From: Alisma plantago-aquatica
Lineage: Eukaryota; Streptophyta; Magnoliopsida; Alismatales; Alismataceae
Reading direction: 5' to 3'
Assembly (NCBI GenBank): GCA_963693085.1
Contig: OY856409.1
Location: 1,163,898,749-1,163,962,748 of the forward strand
DNA: 64,000 nt
Part shown: positions 33,006 through 47,100 of the stretch, one piece after another
Numbering within the stretch: position 1 is the stretch's first letter
How the letters are laid out: each line of letters opens with the position of its first letter
Made by a program: the position numbers and the translations under genes
Notes under the pieces: model-generated
Told to the model about the DNA's origin: nothing
The model's input: only the letters and a program-made list of their open reading frames with translations
The model's database searches: none

Positions 33006-36000
33006 TGTGGGCTCTGATCTCCAAACCATGACATAAACACGATTAAAACTTAGCGGAAGCGAATTGGTAATCAACAGAAGACAAAAATCACGGGAAATTA
33101 AAACTTTTCGAGATAAGAACTTGGATCCATAACAACTTCTTTCATAAAGTGAGATAAACTTGTTTACATCTCATGATAATTACTTCTTGAGTAATTATAT
33201 ACATCAAGATACAAAATCTCAAGATCACATAACACAAGACTCCAAGACCTGAGAGTACAGAGGACACATAGGACCGACTCTAACTACACCACGTGGCAGA
33301 CTAAATCTCCACCTGAGATTACTGCTGCTCCTGGTGCTGCTGCTGCTGAGAATGGTCACCTGTAGGCTGGTTCCTTCGTCTCCGACGTCCACCTAAAAAG
33401 TTGAAGTCTACGGGGTGAGACAATTATACATAATTGTCCCAGCGAGAGTTATAACTCTTCGCCAGAAGCTTTATTATAACATCAAAGAATATCTTAAGCA
33501 GTAAAGCCTTCAAAGTATTCTATAACAGTTGCAGGTATAACAAGATCTCTACAATTTAGGAGATATGGAGAATATAAACACTATTGCAATGTAACATCAA
33601 TCAACTAACTTGGAGTCATCTCTAACAAGTTATACTACATGGTTGATTATGTTTTACAAACAACATTATGCCCTGTGGAGATGAGGCATACCACTCATAC
33701 TCCAACTGATCGCTGAGAAGTCACATCAGTATCATACATAGGTCATTAAGAGAGCCGGATTCTAATGACCTTCACCTTCCTCAGTCAGTAAGAGGATCAC
33801 TTGTAGGACATCTCGTGTCTCTACTACTATAGCTCACCAGGGTAAACTGGTCCTTCGCTATTCTAGAGTCACAGTGGCGTTCTGTAATCTCTTCGTCATC
33901 AGGAGGTTTCATATTTACCTACCACTGATACGGATATCTCTACTTTCTTCGTCATCAGGAGGTTTCATGCTTACCTACCACTGATACGGTACGGGAATAT
34001 AGTGAAGGATGGATGGATTACACATCTACATCACTTTCCTACACTAGGATGTAAGGTTCTACACATCCATGTACCCCACATACTCAAAAGTATGTGCTCC
34101 AGGAGTTCCCTGAGGAAAACCTGTTTCACCATCACTTAATCTCTGACAATGATGGATCTATGATCAGGGCTCTACATTATACTAGATTAGTTAGGTACAT
34201 TTAGTATTCTTTAACAGCATACATTGTTCTCCAAACAATAACAGTAGTATAGCAGCTATAAAAGAAGAATACTAAATGTAACAGGCCTAACTCATATCAA
34301 TCATCATTTCTCATTATCCTCATCACAAGTCATCTCTAAGGCATGACCTTGATGGTATTCATGGCTCTCACAACCCATTATCACCATAGGATGCCACTGA
34401 CAAGGCATCAGATTACTTTACTTATTCATAAGGCTAACAACATGCCTTTAATGAATATAACATCAACATCCATACCTGGATATGATTACCTTCATTTCAG
34501 AACCTGCATGGTTAATACAACTGATAAAGGTAACACAAAAATAAGGAATATACTTCCTCCTCTTGTCATAAGAGTTAAATCTCTAATTCACATCACATAG
34601 AGTTTAATACTCAAAAGCATGCCATTACCCTTGAATTAGGGTTTACTATTCACATAACATGTCATCACCCTTGAATTAGGGTTTACTATTCACATTAAGG
34701 TGAATTGCACTCATAACATCATCATGTATGAATAACATCTTCATTGATGCTCTTAGATTAGTTAAAGGTTCATCATTTATCATAATTAGGGTTTCTATGA
34801 TCTCACACAGGTGGATCATACCCTAATTATGCTCATTCATGTGCATTGGAGATGCTTTAATTGAGTCTTCACCTGAAAAGGATACTTTCTCTCTCTAAAA
34901 GTACTTTCTCTCTCATCATAATGTTAGGTAATGTCAACATCACTCTAAATCAGGTTGGATTAAGTCATCATAGGCTAACATAGCCCAAAACATCACCATC
35001 ATGCGATTAGAGTTTTATTTGATCAAGGTATTACTTAATTTACCCTTCAGGGGTATTTTGGTAATTCACCCCATTGATCATCATCATGGTCACAACCTTA
35101 GTCCATTAACCCCTTAATATCCTAGGTTATCATTAGGGTTTGATTAGGGCAACATTGAACCATTTATATCATCAATTGATTGAATGAAGTCAACCTTGAA
35201 TCACATTGATCGATCTTCAACCATCAATCTCTAATTGATTTGAGATCGTTTGCAAGTGTTGACCGTTTAGCTAATTTGACTTTCCAAGACTGCGAGCCCT
35301 CCTCTAACTCCAAGACCGCGAGCCTCCTTAAACTCCAAGACCGCGAGCCTCCTTAACTCCAAGACCGCGAGCCTCTTCAATTGGTTCAAGACCGCGAAGC
35401 TCAAATTGATGTTAAGACCGTGAGGCCATGTAGACCGTTTGCTCACCTTGACCTCAGGACCGCGAGGCCCCTCGCGGTCTTGAGACCATGAGCCCCCTCT
35501 CGGTCTTGAGACCGTGAGCCCCCTCACGGTCTTGAGACCGCGAGCCCTCTCACGGTCTTGAGACCGCGAGGCTCACATGGTCTCAGCCGCTTGGACCCTC
35601 AACAAGATTCAATGGTTACAACCTATAATGTCAACCGATGTTGAAGCCCTCAAAAGGTCAAAGCTATGTTGACCACTTATGAATTGGGTTAATTACGGTT
35701 ATGCTTAACCAATTGGTCATTCAATTGACCCTCAATTGTTGACCAATTAGAATTGAATTCGATTCAATTAGGGTCTATCAATGTTCACCCATCAACACTC
35801 AACAATGTGACTCAACATAAGGTTGAACCCTTCAATTGAGCTCCAATTGGGCCCAAACTTGGACCAAACGGTCTTGTGGTCATGTGGGTGGTCCCCACAT
35901 GGTATTGAGACCACTTTCCCAAGGTTTCATCAAAGTCTAATGTGATTTGATAGGGGTTGAACCATGATTGAGCCACAAAACAGAATTTTGATTAAATTGA

Positions 36001-38025
36001 TAACTTATTTGCAATTAGGTCCTCAATTGGTCAAATTACTTAACCCTAGACCTTCAAACGGTCTTGGGTGATTGTACTCTCGGTCTTGAGACCGTTTGGA
36101 TGAGTTCCAAACGGTCTTGAGACCGTTTGCCCATCCAATTGGATTCTAGTGTAAATTCATCAAGGTCTGACCTATTGAGTTGATGATCATATCAATATTT
36201 AATTGCAATATAATTTGGTATAAATGTACCTTCAATTGGTCAACTATTCTTGACCCCAGACCTCCAAACGGTCATGGTTGATTGCCCTAGCGGTCTTGAG
36301 ACCGTTTGGATGACCCCCAAACGGTCTTGAGACCGTTTAGGTCAATCAACCCTAAAAACCCTAATTTATATTATTATAATTCAGTACTGATTTCATCTAG
36401 GGTTAGCCCTAGTAATCACCCCTCATCTCTTAGCCCGTTTGGAATTAGACCATAAAACTTGGTGAGTTGTTAACTAACATTATTTTGAACAGTAATCTCA
36501 TATGTTCAACGCCTGGTCAACGACCTTACACGGTCTTGAGACCGTTTGCCCAAAAAGGCAATTTCAGACCGTTTGAGAATCAGGAATAAATGCATTTAAA
36601 GTTGTTACTTAAAAAGGTCATATCTCCCGATTACTTTGGAGTTAGCCTCCCAAATTTTGAGGGTAATTAATCTATATAATTAGGAACAGATTTCTTATAC
36701 GGTCCATGCTCGGTCAACGGGGCCAAACGGTCTTGGAGACCGTTTGCCCTGTCGCGGTCTCGAGACCGTTTGCTCACCTCGCGGTCTTGAGACCGAGAGA
36801 GCAAACTGGTGAGACCGTTTAAGGAAGTGAAAAGCGGTGGGTTTTTCTTGGAAATCACGCCTTCATCTCCTAGCTCAAGAACAGTACGAATATCCCATGG
36901 ATTTGCTTGCAAAATAATAGGGAAAAGTAGGGAAACATGAAGAACTATCATCTAACTGCATATAAGAGATGTATATAGTAAAGCATGGGTTTAGAGTTAT
37001 AAAACCCGCCTAAAGCTTGCTCCTTGAGCTCCAAGCTTTCATGCTCCAATCTCTAATGGCGTCCTTGAGTTCCCACAGGTTGGCCAAGGTGAAAACTCCA
37101 AGGAAAGACGAAAAGAGATGGCTAGAAAGATAGGGTTTCGAGAATTAGCCACCAAATTGACCTTGAATTCGAGTTCTAACCATGGAATTAGGCAAGAAGA
37201 GGGGTTCAAACCTACCTTGCACCCTTGGTCGTTCCCCTTGAGCTCCAATACAGTCCTTAGTCGGCCAAGAAAAGAGGAAACAGTGATATGCACGAAGGAA
37301 AAGTTCCTTTGCTTGAGAGGTGAAGTATACATATACTTGGGTGATGTTTCATTAAAGGCCCATAAGTTTCCCCATAATTCCAATTAAGTCCTTCCTTCAT
37401 TACTTGCTAGTCCCTTCCTCTTTATTATAAGGACAAACCTTATCTTAAGGTCTAGAAAAAGAAGGCAAAGAAGAACAATCTAATAATAAGGTACATACAT
37501 AAAGAGATATTGCACATATACCCTGATTATTCAATCACAAGGCATATTTCATAACTTGATAACTCAATTGAGGTGACTCCCTCATCATTTCTTCTCTTAA
37601 TGATGGCAAGAGTCTAAAAAGATACATTAGATGACATATTTCACAATTTGCATCCCTTAATTTGGGTAAATTGCATTTTACCCCAAATTAGGGTTTCAAG
37701 CACCGAGATTGCTTCCACAGCTGCACCTTGGTGCCCTAGCTTGGGAAATCCCTCAAACTTTACCAAAAAGATTCTCATGATGTCTCAACATCAGAGGAAC
37801 ATCTCAACATGTGCAAATTGCAAGATAACCCTTTTAACTGGGCAAATTGCACATAGGTTCCTGTATATCAAAACAATGTTACAACTTTAAATAAAAAGGA
37901 GCAAATACTGAAATATATGTTTCTGAGAAACTTAATTACATGCTCAGAGTTAATCACAAAGATTTAATTACATATTTAGGCAAAACACCTAGGGTTAACT
38001 CATAACCCAGGTCAGGGATGTTACA
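33006..38025 (-). repeat. 5' LTR of the Tekay-like element (5020 bp)
   Basis: It is the partner of 23178-28171, 26 bp longer overall. It carries the same palindromic motif cluster, here at about 35280-36810, with slightly more intact CGGTCTTGAGACCG copies than the 3' LTR. Confidence 0.95.
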
Positions 38026-38030
38026 ATTTC

Positions 38031-40070
38031 GGCCACCTCAATCCTTTGTGAGTAGAATCTCACTCACTAAGCAGTACTAACTCTGTGAAACAGACAATTT
38101 CGGTTAGATTTGTGTTTTTCGCGGGTAACAACAATTACCCAAGTTTTGGGCAGTCTTGGTGTCGCCTGACTTCTCGTTGCACATTTTTCTTCTTCATGTT
38201 TGCATGATCCTAGTTTATTTACCGATATGTATGATTTGGATTGTTGGAATTTACACGGTTGATCAAATCCTAAATTGCTCAGTATAGAGGTTGAAGACAG
38301 TAGCACATGACCCATATTTGGAATAGTTGTACGTTTGGGTATAAACCCAGACTGTACAATTCTAGAAATTAATTAATTGCACATTTTCAAGGAAAAAGAT
38401 GATGACCTGCAATGTTTCAATGGAAACCTATTTGCACGATCCCTGTTTTAATTAATGTGTGTGGTTTAGTATTAACACGAATGGGCATGTTTCTCAAAGA
38501 TATCATTAGAAATTCTCAGTTATTATAAATAATTCTTGCCATGATAAGTAATTTACTCTTAATTAAGTTATGTGATGCACAACTCAGGATTAGGGTTGAT
38601 GTGCACATTTTCCAAGAAAGTACAAATAATTTACAGGTGCAAATGACGATTACTCGTATGTCAAGTAATTAACTCTTATCAGTGTATTAAGAAGTTCAAT
38701 TGCATGATTCTAGTGCATAAAGTGCCAAGTTGACATGTATTCTGTTTATTTAAGAATTTTAGTCTGCATGTATGTACAATATGATGATTACTCAGAATAT
38801 CACAGTGTTTTGAATATACTGCTCTGCCAAGTTTAGAATGATATACATGTTTTATTATAAATTTCAAATAAATAGATGTTGTACCATAAAGATACCAGAG
38901 TCAAGTATAAGTAAGGAAAAGATACAATATAGTAAGAGTTTTCCAAGAATAATAAAATAATAGACTTATGGGCCATGAACACCGTAGATTCCCTATGAGA
39001 GGTCTGCGTTGTAGGGATGAAATGACCTAACCCTGGCAGTGTCTAGTATACGGGAGTCGGAACGTACTAATAGGTGGTATGGGGGACGAAGTCCTAGTGG
39101 AAGTCTCCTTAAAATACAACATGTAGTGTCCAACATCAACCAGAGGTCCTGGTGGCACTAGAGTACAGAAAAGCCAATAGGTGGCTTGACTCTCCGCCTG
39201 TGTGCTTAGGTCAGAGGAGGAGTCCAATTTTATGTCCCATAGGTGTGCCGAGGCCAGAGAGCCATTTTTCATGTTGCAAACCAGTGACGTTGTCAGGCTT
39301 AGCATCCTGGATGTGTCAACTAAGTCTTTTACGGTGAGATCGTATATCGTTACGATTCTTCATATGTAGAGTACATTGCATATGATCATGGCATAAGCTA
39401 AAATATGATAATATAAGTTTTAAAGAGTTTCTTATAAGTAAGAAAGGCTAAGAAAGATTCGAGTACAGTTTCACAGCAGTTGTTCTTTAAATATAATTTT
39501 GGCATTCTATGTTATTAAACTGTATTGTTTTAGATCTGCTCAGTGTAGTAATTCATGTATTTTATTTCAGTTTAATAAACATAAAATAAGTTATTTGCGA
39601 TGGTTGGGTGAAATTCTATTCACTGAGCCAGTAGCTCGCCAACCTATTGAAAATGTTTTTTAGGTCAACGTCAGTACGAGGAAGCTGAAGGATCTTATCA
39701 CCCAGGCTCTTAGAAGGTAGTTCATATTTAGAATAGAGGTCTCTTAGTCCTTTCCCCTCGGTCCTTGGGGCATGTCGTGTGGTAGAGAGAGAATGTAATG
39801 TAATATGTAGTTTAGTTTTAAGTTATCAGTTGTGCTTTATATTCCACATGAAAAATGTAATATGTTGTGTAAATATGCTTTACCTACCTAGTAAAGTAAA
39901 TAGTAGTTGCTTCCGTAGTCTTGTAAGATTTCAGTTTATTCCAAGTTATAAAATTTTCCTTTAGGTTGATTTTAAGTGATTGAGAAAAGAAAAATTTAAG
40001 GGTGGTTTACCAAGGTTGACTCTCCGGTCTTCGGGGACATTAGAGATGGCACAGGGATCGGGGCGTCACA
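38031..40070 (+). repeat. Right part of the split solo LTR
   Basis: This segment continues the solo LTR after the Gypsy insertion. No coding sequence is recognised. Ordinary LTR features can be suspected near the end: the stretch at 39610-39670 (TCACTGAGCCAGTAGCTC, then a T-rich tract and TTAGGTCAA) resembles the U5-proximal region of plant Gypsy LTRs. It ends GGTCTTCGGGGACATTAG..GGGGCGTCACA. Confidence 0.7.
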
Positions 40071-41149
40071 TGAAATCTCTAGTGAAGTTGCCTCTATGGT
40101 TGCTCAGGTCTTCATGATCTCAAATCATGTCTCACTTTAATCGAGTATAGCTCACTGTTGGTCATTAGGGTTATATCTATGGTGTTGTTCACCACCCCCT
40201 TCATGTGATGTGAGAAAAATCTACCCCATTTGTAGGCCTTAACTATACTTGTCAAGTAAGTATGGTTGGTTGTAATCCATCACTCTTCTTCTGTCTTTCT
40301 TACCATCTTATCATTAACTAATGTTATATATCCTACTCATGACTTGACATCCTTTTAACTTGCGGCAGAGCAAGTATACATAATTGTAGCACGAGTAGTA
40401 CCTTGAGAGAATTACCATGGTCGACATACGTTATACCTCTTCCATACTTCTTTGTTGCCTCATTTTCAATTTCCTCCTCCTTCTCTCATTGTGATCCAAG
40501 ATAACACCAACATTGGAGATCATGATGACAATTTGTTCTATTTTTTAGATAAGTCCCTCTCATTCTTTCTCTATTTTATCATTACTTTTCCATTTCTCAT
40601 GTACTAATAACAAATGGCTTTTCTTTGCTACTTCCTCATTTCTTTGTCAAATGTGTATGTGATTTTATCACTACAATGGAATGGCCATTTTGTTTCTTCT
40701 TTGACACACCGTGAAAGTATAACTTTGCACGATGTGGTGATGGTTTATTATTTTATTGGTTATGGTTTCAAATATGTTGAAATTTGTATGTAATGTTGTT
40801 GTGCTAGCTTTGCATTTCAGATAGTTTAATGATTTTCTTCACATTATCTATGCTTAAATTGTGTTGAATCATTAGCTCAAATGATAAAAAATAGTTGTAT
40901 TTCCACAGAACATCTCCTATTATACAACTACCCCAAGCCAAACTATTGTGGCTATGTTATATTCAAATTGTACCCATTTCATAGTTAGACATGGGAACGA
41001 GCCCTAATGTGAGGCTCTTGTGCATCAAGATTGTGGGATTCTTTTGTAGTATGATTGGGTAGGGGTCAAGTATATACAAACCCTTTGAACTGGTTGCATG
41101 GTTTGTTTTAGTTTATGTCTATTATGTCTCACTCATTTTTCTTTGGATA
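40071..41149. other. Unassigned AT-rich segment left of the 2.6-kb array
   Basis: After the TGAAA target duplication the sequence should continue the older locus seen up to 22435. I recognise no coding relic, repeat or RNA gene in this 1.08-kb stretch. Confidence 0.4.
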
Positions 41150-44100
41150 TTTTTGACTTTCTTGTGGCTTATGCGTCGTAGGATCTCTTTTAAAGTGATT
41201 CCCCTTTTCCTAAAACACTATAATTTGCATTATGATTTGTCTCCAAACAATAAATAATATTTTCCCCTATAAAACAAATATAATACAACCAAAAATTAGA
41301 TTGTCACACAATTTTGTTATAATTTTTTTATTATATAAATTGTAACATACTAGAAATTGTACCTCAAAGGTACACTATTCAATTTCTTTAACTTCATGTC
41401 TGTCTTAAAAAATGTCCTTAGTTTAGCACATTAGTGGATTATTATTCAACTATCATGTACTTTGATACTAGTTAATTCTCATTTGCATTTCTTATTCCTA
41501 AATAAGTTATTTATTCCCCTCTAAGAATATGTTGGAAAATAGCCCCTCATTTTTACTCTATTATTCACTTTAATATCATTTCATTCAGTTTGAAGTATGT
41601 GTGCCTAGGTATCTTATCTAGACCTTGCCTTCATCAAGTACCCTAGGTTTACCAACTATGATGTGGAATATGTAAAATATTAAATCTAGGAGGGAATCTA
41701 TTTTGAGTTATAAATTATTATTTTCTCTAACTTGAATCCATTTACAGATTGGTCCTTAGTTTCAAGTCTCGTTCATTTGTTTTGTGTTGATTCCAATGTC
41801 GTTAGTAGTATAATCAAGACCACTACATGAATGTGAGGTTCAAAAAATATATTTTGATTCAAATAATTTTGCATTGTGTCGAATGGCATCAAAGTGATTC
41901 ATGACTTTGAATAGAGGGACAAGATAATAATATATTCTCAAATGAGGATATAATCTTATTTAGATACTAGAAATTTTAATATAGACTAATTAGCATATGT
42001 ATTAGATACTAATTTATGTGATTAGTGTTAATCATTAAATAAGATAGGCCAAAACCTTAGAATAAATAGTTAAAATTTATAGTATTATAAAATAAGAGTT
42101 AGAGACTGAGAAAATTTCAAGTCATTTTATTTATAAAACCTAAAATTACAAATTTCATATTAGTTAGACATTTGGGATCATGTTTATAAGAATCCACAAC
42201 GAGATAAGTTATAACGAGGCATATTGTCTCACTTCCATGGTGGACTACCATTACAGAGAAACAATGATGATGTATTTCCTTATCTCATCAAAATGCCTAA
42301 GAATTGATCTCACTCCTCCCTTCTATTTCTAAATACCCACCTAATGGTGCCTTAAGATATTAGTACAAGCCCAAAACAATTAGGTAACTGATAAGAGGAT
42401 GATGATGTCTACATTTTATATAGACTTTTTACCCACTTTTGCACACACTTTCAATCCATTTTGTACCTCATTTTTCCTCTAATCATACTTAATTCTCCAT
42501 CTTTTTAGTTGTTTTACTTGCCTCATGTTTGTGATCACAATCACATGATTTTGATGAGAGAATGGGATCAATCCAACCAACATTTGACCTTAGTTGGATA
42601 CCCAAGGAGATTACACATGTCACAAAGAACTTCTTGAAGGTTTTTATGTATACATGACGTGTGCTATTTAACACACATCATATAAGTTTACAGAATATCC
42701 CCCCCTAAAGACACATCGTGTTATGACATAGACATGACATGTCTCTTACGACATGATCTACCCTAAAATTAATCAACTCCCAGATACACAACGTGTTGGG
42801 CATTGAACAAGTCGTGTGTAACCCGATCGGAGCACAAGCGATTATACATGAGGACATGTTGTATCTACATTAGTAAACATTGTGTCTCTGTCAGTTTGTG
42901 ATAAATTCAAAAACAACTTCCCCTCATTCTAAATATGAGAACTTTCATATGAGGCGGTTATCTATCATCATTTTGGAGCACACTTTGACCAGAAAATAGT
43001 TCATGTCAAGGAAGATGCAATTTTAGGGAGGAAGAGGTAGTTTTTTGGGTGAGAACCTCCGTTATTCTCCATTCCTCTTCAAGGAGTGTAGCGGGTGCTT
43101 CTCTACTTTACCCAAACTTGAGAGAGAAGGTTGTCTGAGTAGAAGTACCAACAAGTGTGGGATTTCTTCCTCAAGTCAGAGTTCTACCTTGCCCTTCCTC
43201 ATTCCTTGGGTTTTCTTTGTTCTCTCCTTCTCTAATCATGTTAAACTTTGAAATCTATAGCTTGTTCCTGTGTTTCATCATTATGGATGAGTAAGTTTCC
43301 TTCTTCTTGGGCATGGGAGAGTATCTTCCATGCCATTACTCATGTGAGCTTGTATTTCTTAACTTATGCTAGTTGATTTGCTTCTCTAAGAGATTCTATA
43401 GTGTTATTTACTTGTATGCTTGCTTGCCATCTTGCCTACATGTTTTATGCTACTTTAAAAGATCTGGGAAGGATTGTAGAGAAGTAGGGAGTAGTTTTCT
43501 TAGAAATGAACCCTTGACCACGGGAGTGGCTTGGATATATTGAGGATCTTAGGTTGTAGTTTGAATCTTGACATAAGTACGGGAGTGCTATGTAAAGATA
43601 AGAACCATATAATATTATTGAGAGGTATATGATGATGGCAACCTACTTTGCAAGTTAATTAGCTTGTTAATTTCATGGTTTCATGTGAGTAATGGTATGG
43701 AAGTGAAATTCTATGACCAAGAGCCTTCAAATTTCTGATTTAAACATTTCTTCTTGTTTTTGACTTGCTTGTGGCTTATGCATCGTGGGATCTCTTTTAA
43801 AGTGATTCCCATTTTCCTAAAACACTATAATTTGCATTATGATTCATCTCCAAACAATAAATAATATTTTCCCTTATAAAAAAATATAATACAACCAAAA
43901 ATTAGATTGACACACAATTCTGTTATAATTGTTTTTGATATTATAAAAATTGTAACACACTAGAAATTGTACCTTAAAGGTACAATTTATTCAATTCCTT
44001 TAACTTCATGTTCATATTACAAAAATGTCCTTAGTTTAGAATATTAGTGGATTATTATTCAACTATCATGTACTTTGATACTAGTTAATTCTCATTTCCA

Positions 44101-47100
44101 TTTCTTGTTCCTAAATAAGTTATTTATTCCCCTCTAAGAACATGTTGAAATATAGCCCCTCATTTTTACTTTATAATTCACTTTAATATCATTTCATTCA
44201 GTTTGAAGTATGTGTGCCTAGGTATCTTAGCTAGACCTTGCCTTCATCAAGTACCCTAGGTTTACCAACTATGATGTGGAATATGTAAAATATCAAATCT
44301 ATGAGGGAATCTATTTTGAGTTATAAATTATAATTTTCCCTAACTTGAATCCATTTACAGATTGGTCCTTAGTTCTAAGTCTCGTTCATTTGTTTTGTGT
44401 TGATTCCAATGTCATTAGTATTATAATCAAGACCACTACATGAATTTAAGGTTCAAAAAATATATTTTGATTCAAATAATTTTGCATTGTGTTGAATGGT
44501 ATCAAAGTGATTCATGACTTTGAATAGAGAGACAAGATAATAATATATTCTCAAATGGGGATATAAACTTATTTAGATACTAGAAATTTTAATATAGACT
44601 AACTAGCATAGGTATTATATACTAATTTATGTGATTAGTGTTAATCATTAAATAGATAGGCCACAACCTTAGAATGAATAGTTAAAATTTTATAGTATTT
44701 ATAAAATGAGAGTTAGAGATCGAGAAAATTTCAAGTCATTTTATTTATAAAACCTAAAATTAAAAATTTCATATTAGTTAGACATTTGGGATCATGTTTA
44801 TCAGAATCTACAACGAGATAAGTTATAACGAGGCATATTGTCTCCCTTCCATGGCGGACTACCATTACAGAGAAACAATGATGATGTATTTCCTAATCTC
44901 ATCAAAATGCCTAAGAATTGATCTCACTCCTCCCTTCTATTTCTAAATACCCACCTAATGGCGCCTTAGGAGATTAGTACAAACCCAAAACCATTAGGTA
45001 ACTGATAAGAGGATGATGATGTCTACATTTTATATAGACTTTAACCCACTTTTGCACACACTTTCAATCCATTTTGTACCTCATTTTACCTCTAATCATA
45101 CTTAATTATCCATCTTTTTAGTTGTTTTACTTGCCTCATGTTTGTGATCACAGTCACATGATTTTGATGAGAGAATGGGGTCAATCCAACCTACATTTGA
45201 CCTTAGTTGGATCCCCAATAAGATTACATACGTCATAAAGAACTTCTTGAACATTTTTATGTATACACGACCTGTGCTATTTAACACACATCATATAAGT
45301 TTACTAAATATCCCCCCCTAAAGAAACACCATGTTCTGAGATAGACACAGTGTGTCTCCTATGACATGATCTACCCTAAAATTAATCAACTCCTAGATAA
45401 ACAACGTGTTGGGCATTGAACACGTCATGTGTAACCTGATCAGAGCACAAGCAGTTATACATGAGGACATTTCATGTCTACATTAGTACACGTTGTGTCT
45501 CTGTCGGTTTGTGCTAAATTTGAAAACAACTACCCATCATTCTAAATATGAGAAATTTCATATGAGGCGGTTATCTGTCGTCATTTTGGAGCACACTTTG
45601 ATCAGAAAATAGTTCATGTCAAGGAAGAGGCAATTTTAGGGAGGAAGAGGTAGTTTTTTGGGAGAGAACCTCCATTATTCTCCATTCCTCTTCAACAAGT
45701 GTAGCCGGTGCTTCTCTACTTTACCCAGACCTCTCGAGAGAGAAGGTTGTCTGAGTAGACGTACCAGCAAGTGTGGGATTTCTTCCTCAATCCGGAGTTC
45801 TACCTTGCCCTTCCTCATTCCTTGGGTTTTCTTTGTTCTTTCCTTCTCTAATCATGTTAAATTTTGAAATATGTAACTTGTTCTTGTGTTTCATCATTAT
45901 GGATGAGTAAGTTTCCTTCTTCTTGGGCATGGGAGAGTATCTCACATGCCATTACTCATGTGAGCTTGTATTTCTTAACTTATGCTAGTTGATTTGCTTC
46001 TCCAAGAGATTTTATAGTGTTATTTTCTTGTATGCTTGCTTGGCCATCTTGCCTACATGTTTTATGCTACTTTACAAGATCTGGGAAGGTTTGTAGGGAA
46101 GTAGGGAGTAGTTTTCTTAGCAATGAGCCCTTGACCACGGGAATGGCTTGGATATATTGAGGATCTTAGGTTGTAGTTTGAATCTTGACATAAGTAGGGG
46201 AGTGCTATGTAAAGATAAGAACCATCTAATATTATCGAGAAGTATATGATGATGGCAACCTACTTTTCAAGTTAATTAGCTTGTTAATTTCATGGTTTCA
46301 TGTGAGTAATGGTATGGAAGGGAAATTCTATGACTAAGAGCCTTCAAATTTCTGATTTAAACCTTTCTTCTTGTTTTTGACTTGCTTGTGGCTTATGCGT
46401 CGTAGGATCTCTTTTAAAATGATTCCCCTTTTCCTAAAACACTATAATTTGCATTATGATTTGTCTCCAAACAATAAATAATATTTTCCCCTATAAAACA
46501 AATATAATACAACCAAACATTAGATTGTCACACAAATTGTTTATAATTTTTTTGATATTATATAAATTGTAACATACTCGAAATTGTACCTTAATGGTAC
46601 AATTTATTCAATTCCTTTAACTTCATGTTCATCTTACAAAAATGTCCTAGTTTAGAATATTAGTGGATTATTATTCAACTATCATGTACTTTGATACTAG
46701 TTAATTCTCATTTCCATTTCTTGTTCCTAAATAAGTTATTTATTCCCCTCTAAGAATATGTTGGAATATAGCCCCTCATTTTTACTTTATTATTCACTTT
46801 AATATCATTTCATTCAGTTTGAAGTATGTGTGCCTAGGTATCTTAGCTAGACCTTGCCTTCATCAAGTACCCTAGATTTACCAACTATGATGTGGAATAT
46901 GTAAAATATTAAATCTAGGAGGGAATCTATTTTGAGTTATAAATTATTATTTTCCCTAACTTGAATCCATTTACAGATTGGTCCTTAGTTCCAAGTCTCG
47001 TTCATTTGTTTTGTGTTGATTCCAATGTAGTTAGTAGTATAATCAAGACCACTATATGAATGTAAGGTTCAAAAAATATTTTTTGATTCAAATAATTTTT

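Larger units (their letters stand above)
23178..38025 (-). mobile_element. Full-length Ty3/Gypsy chromovirus, Tekay (Del)-like
   Basis: Two long direct repeats, 23178-28171 and 33006-38025, both start TGTGGG and end TTACA on the plus strand. ATTTC flanks the whole (23173-23177 and 38026-38030), the 5-bp target duplication. The element reads on the minus strand. The primer site TGGTATCAGAGC (complement of 32989-33000) matches initiator Met tRNA, and a purine tract TAAGGGGTGG (complement of 28178-28187) adjoins the 3' LTR. Gag, protease, RT, RNase H, integrase and a C-terminal chromodomain occur in that order. The ~5-kb LTRs and chromodomain suggest the Tekay clade. Total length is 14,848 bp. 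Confidence 0.96.
22436..40070 (+). mobile_element. Solo LTR (~2.8 kb) interrupted by a Gypsy element
   Basis: The sequence starts TGTTATGACCCACTCCG at 22436 and ends GGGGCGTCACA at 40070, a TG..CA LTR. TGAAA lies on both outer sides (22431-22435 and 40071-40075), a 5-bp target duplication. Removing the Tekay-like insertion at 23178-38025 and one copy of its duplication leaves about 2782 bp. No primer site, polypurine tract or coding sequence belongs to it, so it is a solo LTR left by recombination between two LTRs. The plus orientation is favoured by a purine-rich probable transcript start region near 22800-22820 and by the end sequence, but is not certain. The family is probably Ty3/Gypsy. 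Confidence 0.85.

Noticed and set aside
42489..43251. Small frames of 61 and 68-69 aa recurring in the 2.6-kb units
   Set aside because: Copies differ by substitutions that do not spare the protein, and the long second frame is lost in the fourth unit; they lie within LTR-like sequence.
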